Source of the DNA: Saccharomyces uvarum
Taxonomy: Eukaryota; Ascomycota; Saccharomycetes; Saccharomycetales; Saccharomycetaceae
Assembly (NCBI GenBank): GCA_947243795.1
Contig: OX365938.1
Location: 1 to 64,000, forward strand
Direction of reading: 5' to 3'
DNA: 64,000 bases
The notes below the pieces were generated by a model. It saw nothing but the letters and a program-made list of their open reading frames with translations, was not told where the DNA came from and searched no databases. A program made the position numbers and the translations under genes. Positions within the stretch are counted from its first letter, which is position 1; every line of letters starts with the position of its first letter. This document shows positions 30,614-41,200 of the stretch, in pieces.

Positions 30614-33600
30614 TCAACTTCTGTTACAAACAATCCGAAACAATTCTCCCTCTTTATTATATAAATCATCAAAGTTTCCTTCTTCAACTATTCTACCATG
30701 TTTCAAAACGGCAATAGAATTACAACACCTCATCATCTGTTCACTATGCGTTATGACTAAAGTCAACAGGTCAGGTGGCCCTTTTCTAACAAGATCGTTG
30801 ATAATATGAGAACTGACAGAATCCAAAGCTGAGGTACATTCGTCCAAAATCAAAATCTTTGATTTCCTTAATAATGCTCTGGCTATACAAAGTCTCTGTG
30901 CCTGTCCACCCGACAATAAGTTTGTGTCAATACGTGTATCCAGTCCATGAGGTAATGAAGATACAAAGTCATAAATTCCCACATATTTTAGTACGTCGTA
31001 CATCTCAACTTCAAGCATTTCACCCAGACAGCCGTAAGTTAAGTTATCTCTAATGGAGCCATCGAAAAACGAAGGCTTTTGCTCAACTACTGAAATTTGC
31101 TTTCTCAAACTTGTCAAATTCCAATCATTTACATCTGTGCCGTCGATTATAATGCTGTTTGCTTCACAATTATAAATCCTTGTTAGTAAAAGGGCAAGTG
31201 TAGATTTTCCTGACCCTGACTCACCCACAATGCCCATTGTTTGTTCACAAAACATGTCTAGATCCATGTGTTTGAAAATAGAGACCTTTGGAGCGGACGG
31301 GTATGCAAATGTCAGATTTCGTATCGAAACAATAGGTATACTCCTGTCTCTATAATACTCAGCACCACTTATGTCTAGAACTCTCGCATCATTGTTTTCA
31401 ATCTCTAGAGTATCCCCCTCTTCGTCGAGAATTCTGTATATCCAACTGGCGGCACGTTGGCCTCTACTAATATCAGGAATTTGGCTCACTAAACTAGTGC
31501 ACGACATAATAGTGAACAATAGCAAGGTGAACGTCTCAAACATTTTCTTTGAAGTGTACTCATGAACCAAGACCAGCTTTAGTCCATAATAGTAAAGAAT
31601 GGCCTGAATACACATGGCAATCATATTTGTCACTGATATGCCAAAACCCGTAGCAATGGCACGTTTATAGGCAATCTGTTCCATTTTTTTTTTCAAATCA
31701 TGGTATGATAGTTGAAAATGGAATTCAGCCTGTAGACATTTAATAGTTTTGATACTAGTCATTATTTGATATAAGCAATTTTCTAACTGAGCGACAGATG
31801 TCTTGTAATCCGTTTCATGTTTCTGTAAAATGCCACCGTAAATGGCTGAGAAGATTACTATCAGCGGGAACATTGATATACAAACTAAACTTAATTTCCA
31901 GCCTGATACTAATGCCCAGACTAGTCCAATAGTGGATACAGTAACAAAACTAGTCATTGCACTCAAAAATTCAGAGACTAAGGATCGTAAATCCCTTAAA
32001 TCATTCAAGACTAAGGCGGTAATTTCAGAAGCCTTGTTATTCTCACCAGAAAACCAGTTCATGTTCTTTCTTGTTAGTTTGTCCATGATTTCGTTTCTAA
32101 GATCCATAATCCAGTATTCACTGCAGTAACCTAACAGAAATCCCTTGGCAAAATTAAAAATACCGTCTGCTGCAGCCACACCAAGAACGATGAATGACCA
32201 TTTCGCTAAGTAAAATGAAGAGCCAGCATTCCCATCTGTGGATGGGACAATTCCTTCCAACAGGAAACTGAAGGTGTATGAGAATACAGGATTTGTGGCA
32301 CCGGCAATGAGAGAACATAGTAACCCTAAGATCAGAATTTTCTTGTATCTAATATTTTTGATCATTCTTTTCATGATTTCTGATATGCTTAAGATTTGGG
32401 GCCCGGTTGAGCTTTCGATATCATTTTCTTGCTTTACAGTATATTCGTTTTCTTCATCTTCGATCCTTATTCTTTTTGTCTTGTAGTTCGATCTTTGGCG
32501 ATGTGTTGTCTCATAAAAAGAGAACTGATCTGTTTCATTATATTCTAATTTGTTTAGGTCAGCTCCAAGTTTTGGAGTTTCCAGTTGAGAGTTAAAACTT
32601 TCCGTAGTGTATATGGATTTTTCCTCAGTCTCTGTGTTGATAATAGTTTTCGCATCAGAAAAGTCGTTTTGTAGATAGTACCATTTACTGAATGTCGTAG
32701 CGGAATCAGCTAATAATTCAGATTGAATACCACTTTCAACAACTCTCCCTTCTTGCATCACGTATAAATGATCATCAGACTCGATTTGACTCAATTCATG
32801 TGTCAGTATAATTGTGGTCTTTCCTTTTCTCCAGTGTCGGATGGCCTTCATCAATAGGTTGCGATGAACTATATCTAACGCCGAGACGGCTTCATCCAGG
32901 AATAATATTGGCGAATCTCTAATGAATGCACGGGCAATGGCAACTCTTTGCTGTTGCCCACCACTCAATGACACACCTCCGCACCCAATTAATGTTTCTA
33001 GTCCATCAGGGAGATCTAGAATTAGCCTATCCAGGAGGGCCATGCTACATGCGTCTTTGATTAGATTGTTATTTCCAATGGTGTTGGTATCAGCGTTTCT
33101 TATTGAACCTGTCGAACCTAAAAGTATATTTTTTTTCAAGGTATCATTAAATAGAGTACAATGTTGTTCTACAACGGTAATATTGCTAACTAGCGATTTT
33201 TGTTGGATATATTGAGTATTTCGACCATTGATTAAGATTGATCCATCATAGTTATCATAAAAGTTCAATAATAAGTTGGATATCGTAGATTTACCGGAAC
33301 CTGATTTTCCGACTATAAAAGTGAACTGACCTGCAGGAAATTTTAAATTAACATTTTGCAAAACGGTTTCTGAAGGTCTACTTGGATAGGCAAACGACAC
33401 ATTTTCAAAAACTAAATCACTAGTGGCATAGTTTAATGGTGGTTGGAGATGCTCTCTAGTATTTGAGGTATTTTTCTTGGAACCACTCTCCAGTAAAGCC
33501 ATGATTTTCCGTAGAGCAACTTCACCTTTTTGAAGAACGACGATTTGATGTAGAGTACTACTCAAAGTAGAGCCCAGCATGATGCACGAATGGAAGCAAG

Positions 33601-34486
33601 TGATGACATCGTTGATATTCAATTTTCCCTTTCTGATCATGGTAGAGCCAAACCAGAACCCCTGGACAAACATCGTCAATGTTAGAAATCTCAGGATCCC
33701 AGCATTAGCAGCGACATACAGACAACTCTTGATGAAAAACGTGTTGCAGCTTAAAATAATTTCTTGAAATTTTTTTCTTTCCAAAGGCTGAGTACAGTAC
33801 AATCTCACCAATTGAGCGGCATTCATCGACCATGTGAACAACTGAGCTGCTTTGCTTGTCTCTGTGTTTTCCTTTTGTGTGTAGGTATGGATCAGCTTGG
33901 AAAATATCACAGCAAATATGGTGATTACGGGAGAGCTACAAAGGATGATCAAAGTCAATGACCACGAATAGTAGAACGACGTCCCTATAAGGGCGCATAT
34001 GGCAACAAGATTTTGGAAAGTTATAGCAGATGCCTCTGCTGAGCTTGATCTCAGTTCCTCTACGCATCTGTTTACCTGAGTGAAATCTCCTAGCAAAGTT
34101 TCATTCGCATCGTACCATTCCATTGGCTTCGTCTCCAAATATGCCTCCAGTAGTTGCGCCCGTACTCTAAAGCCTTGTCTTTCACCAATACGCATCCAAG
34201 CCGTTAATGAAAGCCACATGGCTGGTACAGAGGCGGCTCCAAGTGCCATTACTGCCATTGATCTTTGCACCAGTTGCGGGTATAGATCATGATGAGACCC
34301 ATTAAGCACAAACACCGATAATAAGTCGAACACCCTGCCTGTTAAGACAGAAGTAACTGCCGGTACCAGACCCGTTGCCATAGTACCTACCACCATCACC
34401 GATAGCAGTTTGTAGTCATTGCGTATGCTCAAGTTCTGGAAGATGTGATATCGTCTTGTATTCTTGAAATCTCGAAGACAGTTCAT
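30614..34486 (-). CDS. STE6: Ste6, a-factor pheromone ABC exporter
   Basis: A 1290-aa full ABC transporter exporting farnesylated a-factor from MATa cells. Each half has a membrane domain and a nucleotide-binding domain. NBD1 has Walker A GKSGSGKST near residue 390, signature VSLSGGQQQR near 507, and Walker B ILFLDEAVSALD. NBD2 has GESGSGKSTLALLL near 1087, LLSGGQAQR near 1185 and ILILDECTSALD. An acidic/polar linker (about 610-710) joins the halves and corresponds to the region controlling ubiquitin-dependent turnover. Length matches S. cerevisiae. A complete alpha2-Mcm1 operator lies upstream, so expression should be a-cell specific. Confidence 0.98.
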   Translation of the reverse strand: MNCLRDFKNTRRYHIFQNLSIRNDYKLLSVMVVGTMATGLVPAVTSVLTGRVFDLLSVFVLNGSHHDLYPQLVQRSMAVMALGAASVPAMWLSLTAWMRIGERQGFRVRAQLLEAYLETKPMEWYDANETLLGDFTQVNRCVEELRSSSAEASAITFQNLVAICALIGTSFYYSWSLTLIILCSSPVITIFAVIFSKLIHTYTQKENTETSKAAQLFTWSMNAAQLVRLYCTQPLERKKFQEIILSCNTFFIKSCLYVAANAGILRFLTLTMFVQGFWFGSTMIRKGKLNINDVITCFHSCIMLGSTLSSTLHQIVVLQKGEVALRKIMALLESGSKKNTSNTREHLQPPLNYATSDLVFENVSFAYPSRPSETVLQNVNLKFPAGQFTFIVGKSGSGKSTISNLLLNFYDNYDGSILINGRNTQYIQQKSLVSNITVVEQHCTLFNDTLKKNILLGSTGSIRNADTNTIGNNNLIKDACSMALLDRLILDLPDGLETLIGCGGVSLSGGQQQRVAIARAFIRDSPILFLDEAVSALDIVHRNLLMKAIRHWRKGKTTIILTHELSQIESDDHLYVMQEGRVVESGIQSELLADSATTFSKWYYLQNDFSDAKTIINTETEEKSIYTTESFNSQLETPKLGADLNKLEYNETDQFSFYETTHRQRSNYKTKRIRIEDEENEYTVKQENDIESSTGPQILSISEIMKRMIKNIRYKKILILGLLCSLIAGATNPVFSYTFSFLLEGIVPSTDGNAGSSFYLAKWSFIVLGVAAADGIFNFAKGFLLGYCSEYWIMDLRNEIMDKLTRKNMNWFSGENNKASEITALVLNDLRDLRSLVSEFLSAMTSFVTVSTIGLVWALVSGWKLSLVCISMFPLIVIFSAIYGGILQKHETDYKTSVAQLENCLYQIMTSIKTIKCLQAEFHFQLSYHDLKKKMEQIAYKRAIATGFGISVTNMIAMCIQAILYYYGLKLVLVHEYTSKKMFETFTLLLFTIMSCTSLVSQIPDISRGQRAASWIYRILDEEGDTLEIENNDARVLDISGAEYYRDRSIPIVSIRNLTFAYPSAPKVSIFKHMDLDMFCEQTMGIVGESGSGKSTLALLLTRIYNCEANSIIIDGTDVNDWNLTSLRKQISVVEQKPSFFDGSIRDNLTYGCLGEMLEVEMYDVLKYVGIYDFVSSLPHGLDTRIDTNLLSGGQAQRLCIARALLRKSKILILDECTSALDSVSSHIINDLVRKGPPDLLTLVITHSEQMMRCCNSIAVLKHGRIVEEGNFDDLYNKEGELFRIVCNRS

Positions 34487-34663
34487 CGTATGCTTTTTCC
34501 CTGCTTGGAATTGTCAGGCTATCGACCGTTTCCTCGAGGGAAAAACAAGTGGGAAACACTGGACACGCTCTACACTTATAAACCCTGGCATCAAAACAAA
34601 TCTATAACAATTTGGCAGTCGTTTCATCTTTATCTTTGAAACGCCTGATTATGTGCCATGCAT

Positions 34664-34694
34664 CGTGTAAATTTCCCGATTAGGTAATTACATG
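34664..34694 (-). promoter_or_regulatory. alpha2-Mcm1 a-specific operator of STE6
   Basis: This 31-bp element has the full architecture: an alpha2 half-site CATGTAATTA, a central Mcm1 P-box (CCTAATCGGGAAA on the minus strand) and a second alpha2 half-site TTTACACG. It begins 178 bp upstream of the STE6 ATG. In alpha cells alpha2, Mcm1 and Tup1-Ssn6 repress from such operators; in a cells Mcm1 activates. Spacing and half-sites agree with the S. cerevisiae STE6 operator as I recall it. Confidence 0.93.
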
Positions 34695-34896
34695 GTGAAA
34701 AAAATAAACATAAACTTTTTCCAAATGCAGCACGATTGCAGTTAATTAAGCAAGCAAACAGATTGCAAAGAGGCAAAATGGCTCATGAGATGGAACCAAG
34801 AACGGCAATCTGTGTGAAAAACAAAGCAAAAAAAGTAGTAGTCCACTCCACTCAGGAGAGTAGATGGTTGTTTTGAACAAAAAAAATAAATGTAAA

Positions 34897-34968
34897 TGCC
34901 CTCTGTGGGAATTGAACCCACGATCCCCGCATTACGAGTGCGATGCCTTACCACTTGGCCAAAAGGGC
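34897..34968 (-). tRNA. TRT2: tRNA-Thr (CGU)
   Basis: The minus strand folds as a 72-nt tRNA. Acceptor GCCCTTT pairs with AGAGGGC. The D arm contains GGCCAAGTGGTAAGGC. The anticodon loop CTCGTAA gives anticodon CGU, and the T arm is GTGGGTTCAATTCCCAC. No intron is seen. A T-rich run follows downstream. In S. cerevisiae the gene here, TRT2, blocks spread of alpha2-dependent repression from the STE6 operator to CBT1; the conserved order operator-tRNA-CBT1 suggests the same role. Confidence 0.97.
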
Positions 34969-35315
34969 TGAGTAATTTTTACACGAGTTGAATTTCGTAG
35001 ACTGGGTATATTGTGCCGTTCTAATGAATCTTGATACCGCATGTAGAAAACGTCTTTAGCAGGGAGGGGTGACAATTGCTTACAGGTGCTTCAGCATATG
35101 ATGTTGTGCCGTCAATCCTTGGCAGCAGAGCAGTGCAATATCGTACGCAAAACGTTTAAGAGGGCATGAGGATCAGACTGTGGTTTCTTTTTCTTAGTTT
35201 TTTTTTTTTTTTTGATGTGTCTTAACTTTTTTCTTCTTTAATTCATTATGGGATATACCGTGCTTTAAGTGAAAAGAATCTCAATAAAAGGATAGAAAAC
35301 AGTGATATTGCAAGC
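34969..35315. other. TRT2/CBT1 intergenic region
   Basis: Contains a long T run near 35195-35213, a nucleosome-depleting element, about 100-120 bp before CBT1. No gene is seen. Confidence 0.55.
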
Positions 35316-36128
35316 ATGGTGAACTACGGAACACACAGCAGCGAGGCTTTGAGAGTACTGAAAACGCCCAAGTTTGTATTAAAGTATGGCAACGTAACGG
35401 GCAAGCAACGCTGTTTCCTTAAATGGAAGATACAGGACAAGATATGCGAGAGCAAATACCAAGAGTACTTGAATGAGTACAACACCTTTGTTCTTTATGA
35501 TTGGGAAGGCAGCAATGCCGCTGCTGCAGGTGACGATTCTTCTTACAATATGCCCTATCTATGGCAAGAATTCATAAGGGAGGGAGTGTCTAAAGGAAAG
35601 ATAAACGACAGGCTTCCGACGGTCTTCATGAAGAAGAAATTGAGGAACTCTGCCATGGGCCGCTGCTTGGGGCTCGACTTCCTCACCGAGCCCAGCCAGT
35701 CGACGCACGAATACCGGTGTTTATTTCAAACAGTACAGGATATCACTTATTTGTCGCAATTGCTTCTCTTCAATAGCACACAAAGCGTCCCGATGAGGTT
35801 GAAAGTGCACACCATCGGCATAAATATCAACTCTGGGCCCAAACGTTCCGTGGTAGGCAACGCTAGCGATACTGGCATGAACGAAGCGGTCTCGTACATC
35901 CAGCCGCTGCTGGAAGAATCCTCCCGAATGTACCGCAACCTAAACTACTGGAAGCTTCTAAAGATAGCACGCAGAGACGTCCATGATGAACCTCTGGACG
36001 GGAGCACGAGCATCAAGTCGCACGTCAAGCTTTTACTGGACCAGCTGGCCACAAACCAGATGACCTCGCCCTCGATCACCGATCATGGGGGTCACAACTG
36101 GCTCATATTCACAAGAAGGCAGCAGTGA
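35316..36128 (+). CDS. CBT1: Cbt1, mitochondrial COB mRNA 5'-end processing/stability factor
   Basis: A 270-aa orthologue, by position and sequence, of S. cerevisiae Cbt1 (271 aa), needed for 5' processing and stability of cytochrome b (COB) mRNA in mitochondria. The N-terminus lacks a strongly amphipathic presequence by eye. Conserved-looking blocks include KTPKFVLKYGNVTGKQRCFLKW near residue 14, LPYLWQEFIREGVSKGK near 90 and ENLGLDFLTEPS-like sequence (CLGLDFLTEPSQSTHEYRC). It ends with GGHNWLIFTRRQQ. No catalytic motif is evident. The adjacent tRNA gene probably shields it from STE6 repression. Confidence 0.93.
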   Translation: MVNYGTHSSEALRVLKTPKFVLKYGNVTGKQRCFLKWKIQDKICESKYQEYLNEYNTFVLYDWEGSNAAAAGDDSSYNMPYLWQEFIREGVSKGKINDRLPTVFMKKKLRNSAMGRCLGLDFLTEPSQSTHEYRCLFQTVQDITYLSQLLLFNSTQSVPMRLKVHTIGININSGPKRSVVGNASDTGMNEAVSYIQPLLEESSRMYRNLNYWKLLKIARRDVHDEPLDGSTSIKSHVKLLLDQLATNQMTSPSITDHGGHNWLIFTRRQQ

Positions 36129-36350
36129 ACAACACCATGCCTCAAGGGGCCCTGAACTCATAAATACTTCTATATTTTGCACAGATATTTAATGACTATT
36201 ACGCTGGGCTTCTATCAGCTCACTAAGAACGAAAATAATATAACGAACTAATGCTGTTAAGAAAGATTGGCATACCAACAATAACATCTCCTACTTCTCA
36301 AAGCCCTTGTAACAAACAACGCAATACTCTGCACTCTAGCACGCTTACAG

Positions 36351-37112
36351 ATGTTATTGGACGACCAGCTGAAGTACTGGGTTTTGTTGCCCATCTCGAT
36401 CGTGATGGTGTTGACGGGTGTGCTCAAACAGTACATCATGACACTTATAACGGGGAACAGTGCTAACGAATCCATGCCAAGAGTGAAGTTGACAGAGTGG
36501 CAATACCTGCAATGGGCACAATTACTGATCGGTAACGGTGGGAACCTCTCTGCAGAGGCATTTTCTGCCAAGAAAGAGTTTCTCATCAAGGACCTCACCG
36601 ACGAAAAACATTTGGCCCAAGCCAAGAAACAGGACGGTTCACCAGCCGGAGAGATGATGAACCCCTTCAATGACCCGAACATGTCCAATGCTATGATGAA
36701 CATGGCCAAGGGCAATATGGCCAGTTTCGTCCCGCAGACCATTATCATGTGGTGGGTCAACCACTTTTTTGCGGGATTCATTCTTATGCAGTTGCCCTTC
36801 CCCTTGACCGCCAAGTTCAAGGAGATGTTACAAACTGGTATCATTTGCCAGGACCTGGACGTGAGATGGGTCAGTTCCATTTCGTGGTATTTCATCTCTG
36901 TGCTCGGGTTGAACCCGGTCTACAACTTAATTGGGTTGAATGACCAGGACATGGGCGTACAAACTGGAATGATGGGACCACAGGGGCCTCAGGGACCTCC
37001 ACAATCGCAGGTAGACAAGGCTATGCAAGCTATGGCCAACGATCTGACCATCATCCAGCATGCGACGTGTCTTGATAGCGTCGAGCAAAGGGTTTTGGAA
37101 CATTATATGTAA
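36351..37112 (+). CDS. EMC3: Emc3, ER membrane protein complex subunit 3 (insertase)
   Basis: A 253-aa Oxa1/YidC-superfamily core subunit of the EMC, which inserts tail-anchored and multispanning proteins into the ER membrane. Three spans are visible: YWVLLPISIVMVLTGVL near residue 9, TIIMWWVNHFFAGFILMQL near 128 and SISWYFISVLGLNPVYNLI near 180. A cytosolic loop rich in charged residues and Met separates spans 1 and 2. A Gln/Gly/Pro-rich segment (GPQGPQGPPQSQ) follows span 3. Length equals S. cerevisiae Emc3. Long minus-strand frames over it are shadows. Confidence 0.96.
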   Translation: MLLDDQLKYWVLLPISIVMVLTGVLKQYIMTLITGNSANESMPRVKLTEWQYLQWAQLLIGNGGNLSAEAFSAKKEFLIKDLTDEKHLAQAKKQDGSPAGEMMNPFNDPNMSNAMMNMAKGNMASFVPQTIIMWWVNHFFAGFILMQLPFPLTAKFKEMLQTGIICQDLDVRWVSSISWYFISVLGLNPVYNLIGLNDQDMGVQTGMMGPQGPQGPPQSQVDKAMQAMANDLTIIQHATCLDSVEQRVLEHYM

Positions 37113-37162
37113 CTCGCTGCTAAGTATGCACTTATATAAAATGAAATAGATGGCTTTCGGGT

Positions 37163-37966
37163 TTAGCTGTATAGATCTATAAAGTTATCCCTAAAATCTG
37201 CCGCTCCGTATACACCTTGCCACGATATCGGCCTAACAAACTTGCTTATCGTTGGCAGGCTTGTGATGGCCCTTTGGGAAATGATCCATTGCAAGAACTG
37301 TTGTGAATCCAGCGAGTTGTCTCCCTCGTTGGCTAAACAGCTACAATATTTGATGCTGCGGAGGGTTTGGGGCCTTTGTGAAGCATTAAGTATGTGGAAA
37401 ACGATCTTGTAGATCTGCTGGTCAACGGATATCTTGTCTTGGAAACTCGTTGGCGTAAACCTGAACCAATTGTTGACCATTGATTCTTCGGTATTAAGAC
37501 GAAGTGTTGATAAAAGACCAGACACATCGTCGATTTGAACCTCGCCCAGCGAATATATCTCGTGCGGGTGCACAATAACACCGTGTTCATCCTCCATTGC
37601 ACTCAAGGAGTCCCAGATGCATATCTCTTGTACGTCGTACTTGCTCAAGAGGGGCAGAATAACCTCTACGATGAAATTATTCAAGTAGTTCACCGATACT
37701 AGGGGTGTTCGTTGCTGTATGGCGAAAATATCCCGTTTTTTGTTGTAAAATACCTCTAGGGCGCTACTATACTTCATATCAGTGCCCTTATATAGTGAGT
37801 CGCCACCATCCTCTGGTCTATCTAGCGGTCCTACGAACTCCACTAAATACTTGGAATCTAACGCCTCCACGAATTCCCACTCGCTCGATTGCGAATTCAA
37901 TAGCCAATCAACACTCAATTGCGGTATGTTCCCAACGCTCACTAGCGGTAACACCAAGCAGCTCAT
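37163..37966 (-). CDS. ADD66: Add66/Pba2, proteasome assembly chaperone 2
   Basis: A 267-aa protein that pairs with Pba1/Poc1 to chaperone assembly of the 20S proteasome alpha ring. The N-terminal core resembles the PAC2 family (LVLPLVSVGNIPQLSVDWLL), followed by mixed alpha/beta sequence (EICIWDSLSAMEDEHG near residue 118). The C-terminus ends in NFIDLYS; the family inserts its C-terminal residues into alpha-ring pockets. Length equals S. cerevisiae Add66. A PACE-like sequence lies in the divergent promoter shared with LOS1. It converges on EMC3 with only 50 bp between stops. Confidence 0.95.
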   Translation of the reverse strand: MSCLVLPLVSVGNIPQLSVDWLLNSQSSEWEFVEALDSKYLVEFVGPLDRPEDGGDSLYKGTDMKYSSALEVFYNKKRDIFAIQQRTPLVSVNYLNNFIVEVILPLLSKYDVQEICIWDSLSAMEDEHGVIVHPHEIYSLGEVQIDDVSGLLSTLRLNTEESMVNNWFRFTPTSFQDKISVDQQIYKIVFHILNASQRPQTLRSIKYCSCLANEGDNSLDSQQFLQWIISQRAITSLPTISKFVRPISWQGVYGAADFRDNFIDLYS

Positions 37967-38027
37967 TGTATCTTCTTATGGGTGTGCTTTACACTTTCAG
38001 ACCTTCAATATCTTTACTTTTGGTTTG

Positions 38028-38036
38028 GGTGGCTTT
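38028..38036 (+). promoter_or_regulatory. PACE-like element in ADD66/LOS1 divergent promoter
   Basis: GGTGGCTTT matches the GGTGGC core of the Rpn4 box but not its AAA end. It lies 62 bp upstream of the ADD66 start, where Rpn4 control of a proteasome-assembly gene would make sense. Confidence 0.35.
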
Positions 38037-38204
38037 TTTTTTTGGAACTTACTCATTGTGGGATCATTTTTTTAGACTCAAAGCGAAAAACTGAAAAATT
38101 AACTAACAACAAAAACTAGAAAATTTTTTCAAATTATATCAATTGGTTTTGGAATATTGACTGTAAGCAAGTCACAGAACAAGTATTTCCAGTCATATCG
38201 AGGA

Positions 38205-41200
38205 ATGCTAGAACGGATCCAGCAGTTGGTAAATGCAGTAAACGACCCAAGCTCGGATGTCGCCACCAAGAGACAGGCCATCGAGCTACTGAACGAAATC
38301 AAATCTTCAGAGAATGCCATGGAGATATTCATATCACTGGTCATCAACGAGAATTCAAATGATCTATTAAAATTTTACGGATTGTCTACTTTAGTTGAAC
38401 TGATGGCTGAGGGCTTAAATGCCAATGCGAACGGCTTGAATTTGATCAAGTTTGAAATTACTAATTGGCTTAAATTCCAAGTTTTAGCCAATAAACAAAA
38501 CAGGTTACCAGATTTCTTAATGAACAAGATTGCAGAAGTGCTAACTACTCTGTTTATGTTGATGTACAGTGATTGTAATGGGAACCAGTGGAATAGTTTT
38601 TTTGATGATTTAATGAGTCTTTTCCAAGTTGACTCAGCAATTGGCAGTACTAGTCCGACTACTGATGGCAACAACCTTTCAGGTCTTGAATTTTTCAACA
38701 AGCTTTGTTTGATGATCAATTGTGAGATTGCTGATCAAAATTTTATCAGATCCAAGGAATCTCAATTGAAAAATAATAATATAAAGGACTGGATGCGTGA
38801 TAATGATATCATGAAACTTAATAACATTTGGTTTCAATTTTTAAAACTGGATGAACAAGTTGTTTCACAGTTTCCTGGATTAATCAATTCTACCTTGGAT
38901 TGTATAGGGAGTTTCATTTCGTGGATCGATATTAATTTAATTATTGATGCAAATAATTATTATTTGCAATTAATTTATAAATTTTTAAATCATAAAGAAA
39001 CCAAGATTTCATGTTATAATTGCATACTGGCCATCATTTCCAAGAAAATGAAACCTATGGACAAACTGGCCTTTTTGAATATGATCAATCTAACCAACGA
39101 ATTGACTTATTATCATCAAACCATATCAATGAATCCTCAAATCATTACATTCGATAATTTGGAAGTTTGGGAAAGTTTAACAAAATTGATTACTTCATTT
39201 GGTATGGAATTCACCATTATCATTGAACAGACAAATGACGATCCAAAGTTGGACACTCTATACAAACAATCTGTTATCTCAAACGTTGATACAATATTAG
39301 TAGAAAAAATAATACCAATACTTTTGGAATTCATGAACAATGAGTTCGATTCAATAACAGGAAGAACATTCCCATTTTGGTCAAACTATCTGGCTTTTTT
39401 GAAAAAATATAAAGCATCTTCACCAAATTTCATACCATTGCATAAGGATTTCTTAAATAATTTCCAACAGATTTGTTTTAGAAGGATGAAGTTTTCAGAT
39501 GAGGAAGTCACACAGGATGATTTCGAAGAGTTTAATGAAACTATAAGGTTCAAATTGAAAAATTTCCAAGAAATCATTGTGGTAATCGATCCAAGTTTAT
39601 TCCTGAATAACATTACTCAAGAAATCTCCGCAAATCTAATGAACTGTAAAAATGAAAACTGGCAAGTTTTTGAACTAACTATTTATCAAATTTTTAACCT
39701 AAGCGAATGTATCAAGAACAATTACTTTGGTTTGATCAAGAATGAAATTATGACTTCACAACCTTCACTGACTTTAGTACGATTTCTAAATGAATTGTTA
39801 ATGATGAAAGATTTTTTATTGACCATCGATAATGAACAAATCCAAATTTTATTCATGGAATTGATTGTCAAGAACTATAATTTCATATTTTCGGCAAGCG
39901 CTAACACGGCAAACGCCACTGATGATGATGAGAAATATCTCTTGATCTTGAATATTTTTATGAGCCCATTTGCCATGTTTAACAAGAGGGAAAATGTTAG
40001 ACTTAGATCATGGTATTTATTTACAAGATTTTTGAAATTAACCAGGATTAACTTGAAAAAAATTCTGTACACAAATAAAACTTTAGTCAATGAAATCACC
40101 AATAAAATAAGTCCATTACTTCATATCAAAATAACCTCAATCAATGCACAAGGGACAGATGATAATGATACAATTTTTGATAATCAACTATACCTTTTTG
40201 AAGGTATTGGGTTCATAATCACATTAAACAATAATCAGGGCACCACTTCTTCTTCATCATCTTCTTCTTCCTCTAATACTACTACTGCTACTGCTACCAT
40301 GAACTATGATATATTAGACCAAATATTAACGCCACTATTCACCCAACTAGAAGGTTGTATCACACAGGGAGCTTCACCAATTGTAATCCTGGAATGCCAT
40401 CATATACTAATGGCCATTGGTACTTTGGCTAGAGGTTTACACATTGGTTTAGTCCCCGAAAATCAAGTTAACAATATGGTTGTTAACAAAAAACTAATCA
40501 ATGACTCCTTAGTCCATAAATTCTCTAATATTGCTGAGGTCATTTTAGTGACATTTTCTTTTTTTAACAAGTTTGAAAATATCCGAGATGCATCTAGATT
40601 TACATTTGCCAGATTAATTCCGATTCTAAATAATAAAATTTTACCATTTATTAATAAATTGATTGAATTGATCTTATCATCTACGGATTTGAAGTCATGG
40701 GAGATGATTGATTTCCTTGGGTTTTTATCTCAATTAATTCATATGTTCAATACGGACTTGAGCTGTTACCAATTGTTTAATCAATTACTTACTCCGTTAA
40801 TCAACAAAGTCCACTCCCTTATCAAAGAAATCGATGAACAGCATGACCAACAAGCAAGCATTAATAAACCTATAGACAACACTGTCACAACCACCGCTGC
40901 CGTAAACAAAAACATAGTGGTCACCGATTCCTATAGAGATAAAATATTATTGAAAAAGGCATACTTCACATTTTTGCAGTCATTTACTAATAATTCCGTC
41001 ACATCGATACTATTATCAGATATAAACAGATCAATTTTGCCCGCCATATTAAACGATATGGTCACTTACACGCCACAAGAGATTCAAGAGACGTCGATGA
41101 TGAAAGTGTCATTGAACGTATTGAGCAACTTCATCAAACGTTTCGGGAACGGGTCATGCTTGGATAATGATGATATCAACAGAGACCCAAATTTGAAAAT

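Noticed and set aside
36257-36895. 212-codon minus-strand frame.
   Set aside because: It lies entirely over EMC3, which is clearly the real gene.
38157-38204. LOS1 frame open 16 codons upstream, beginning with TTG.
   Set aside because: The conserved protein begins at the ATG at 38205; TTG initiation is poor in yeast and the extension is not conserved.
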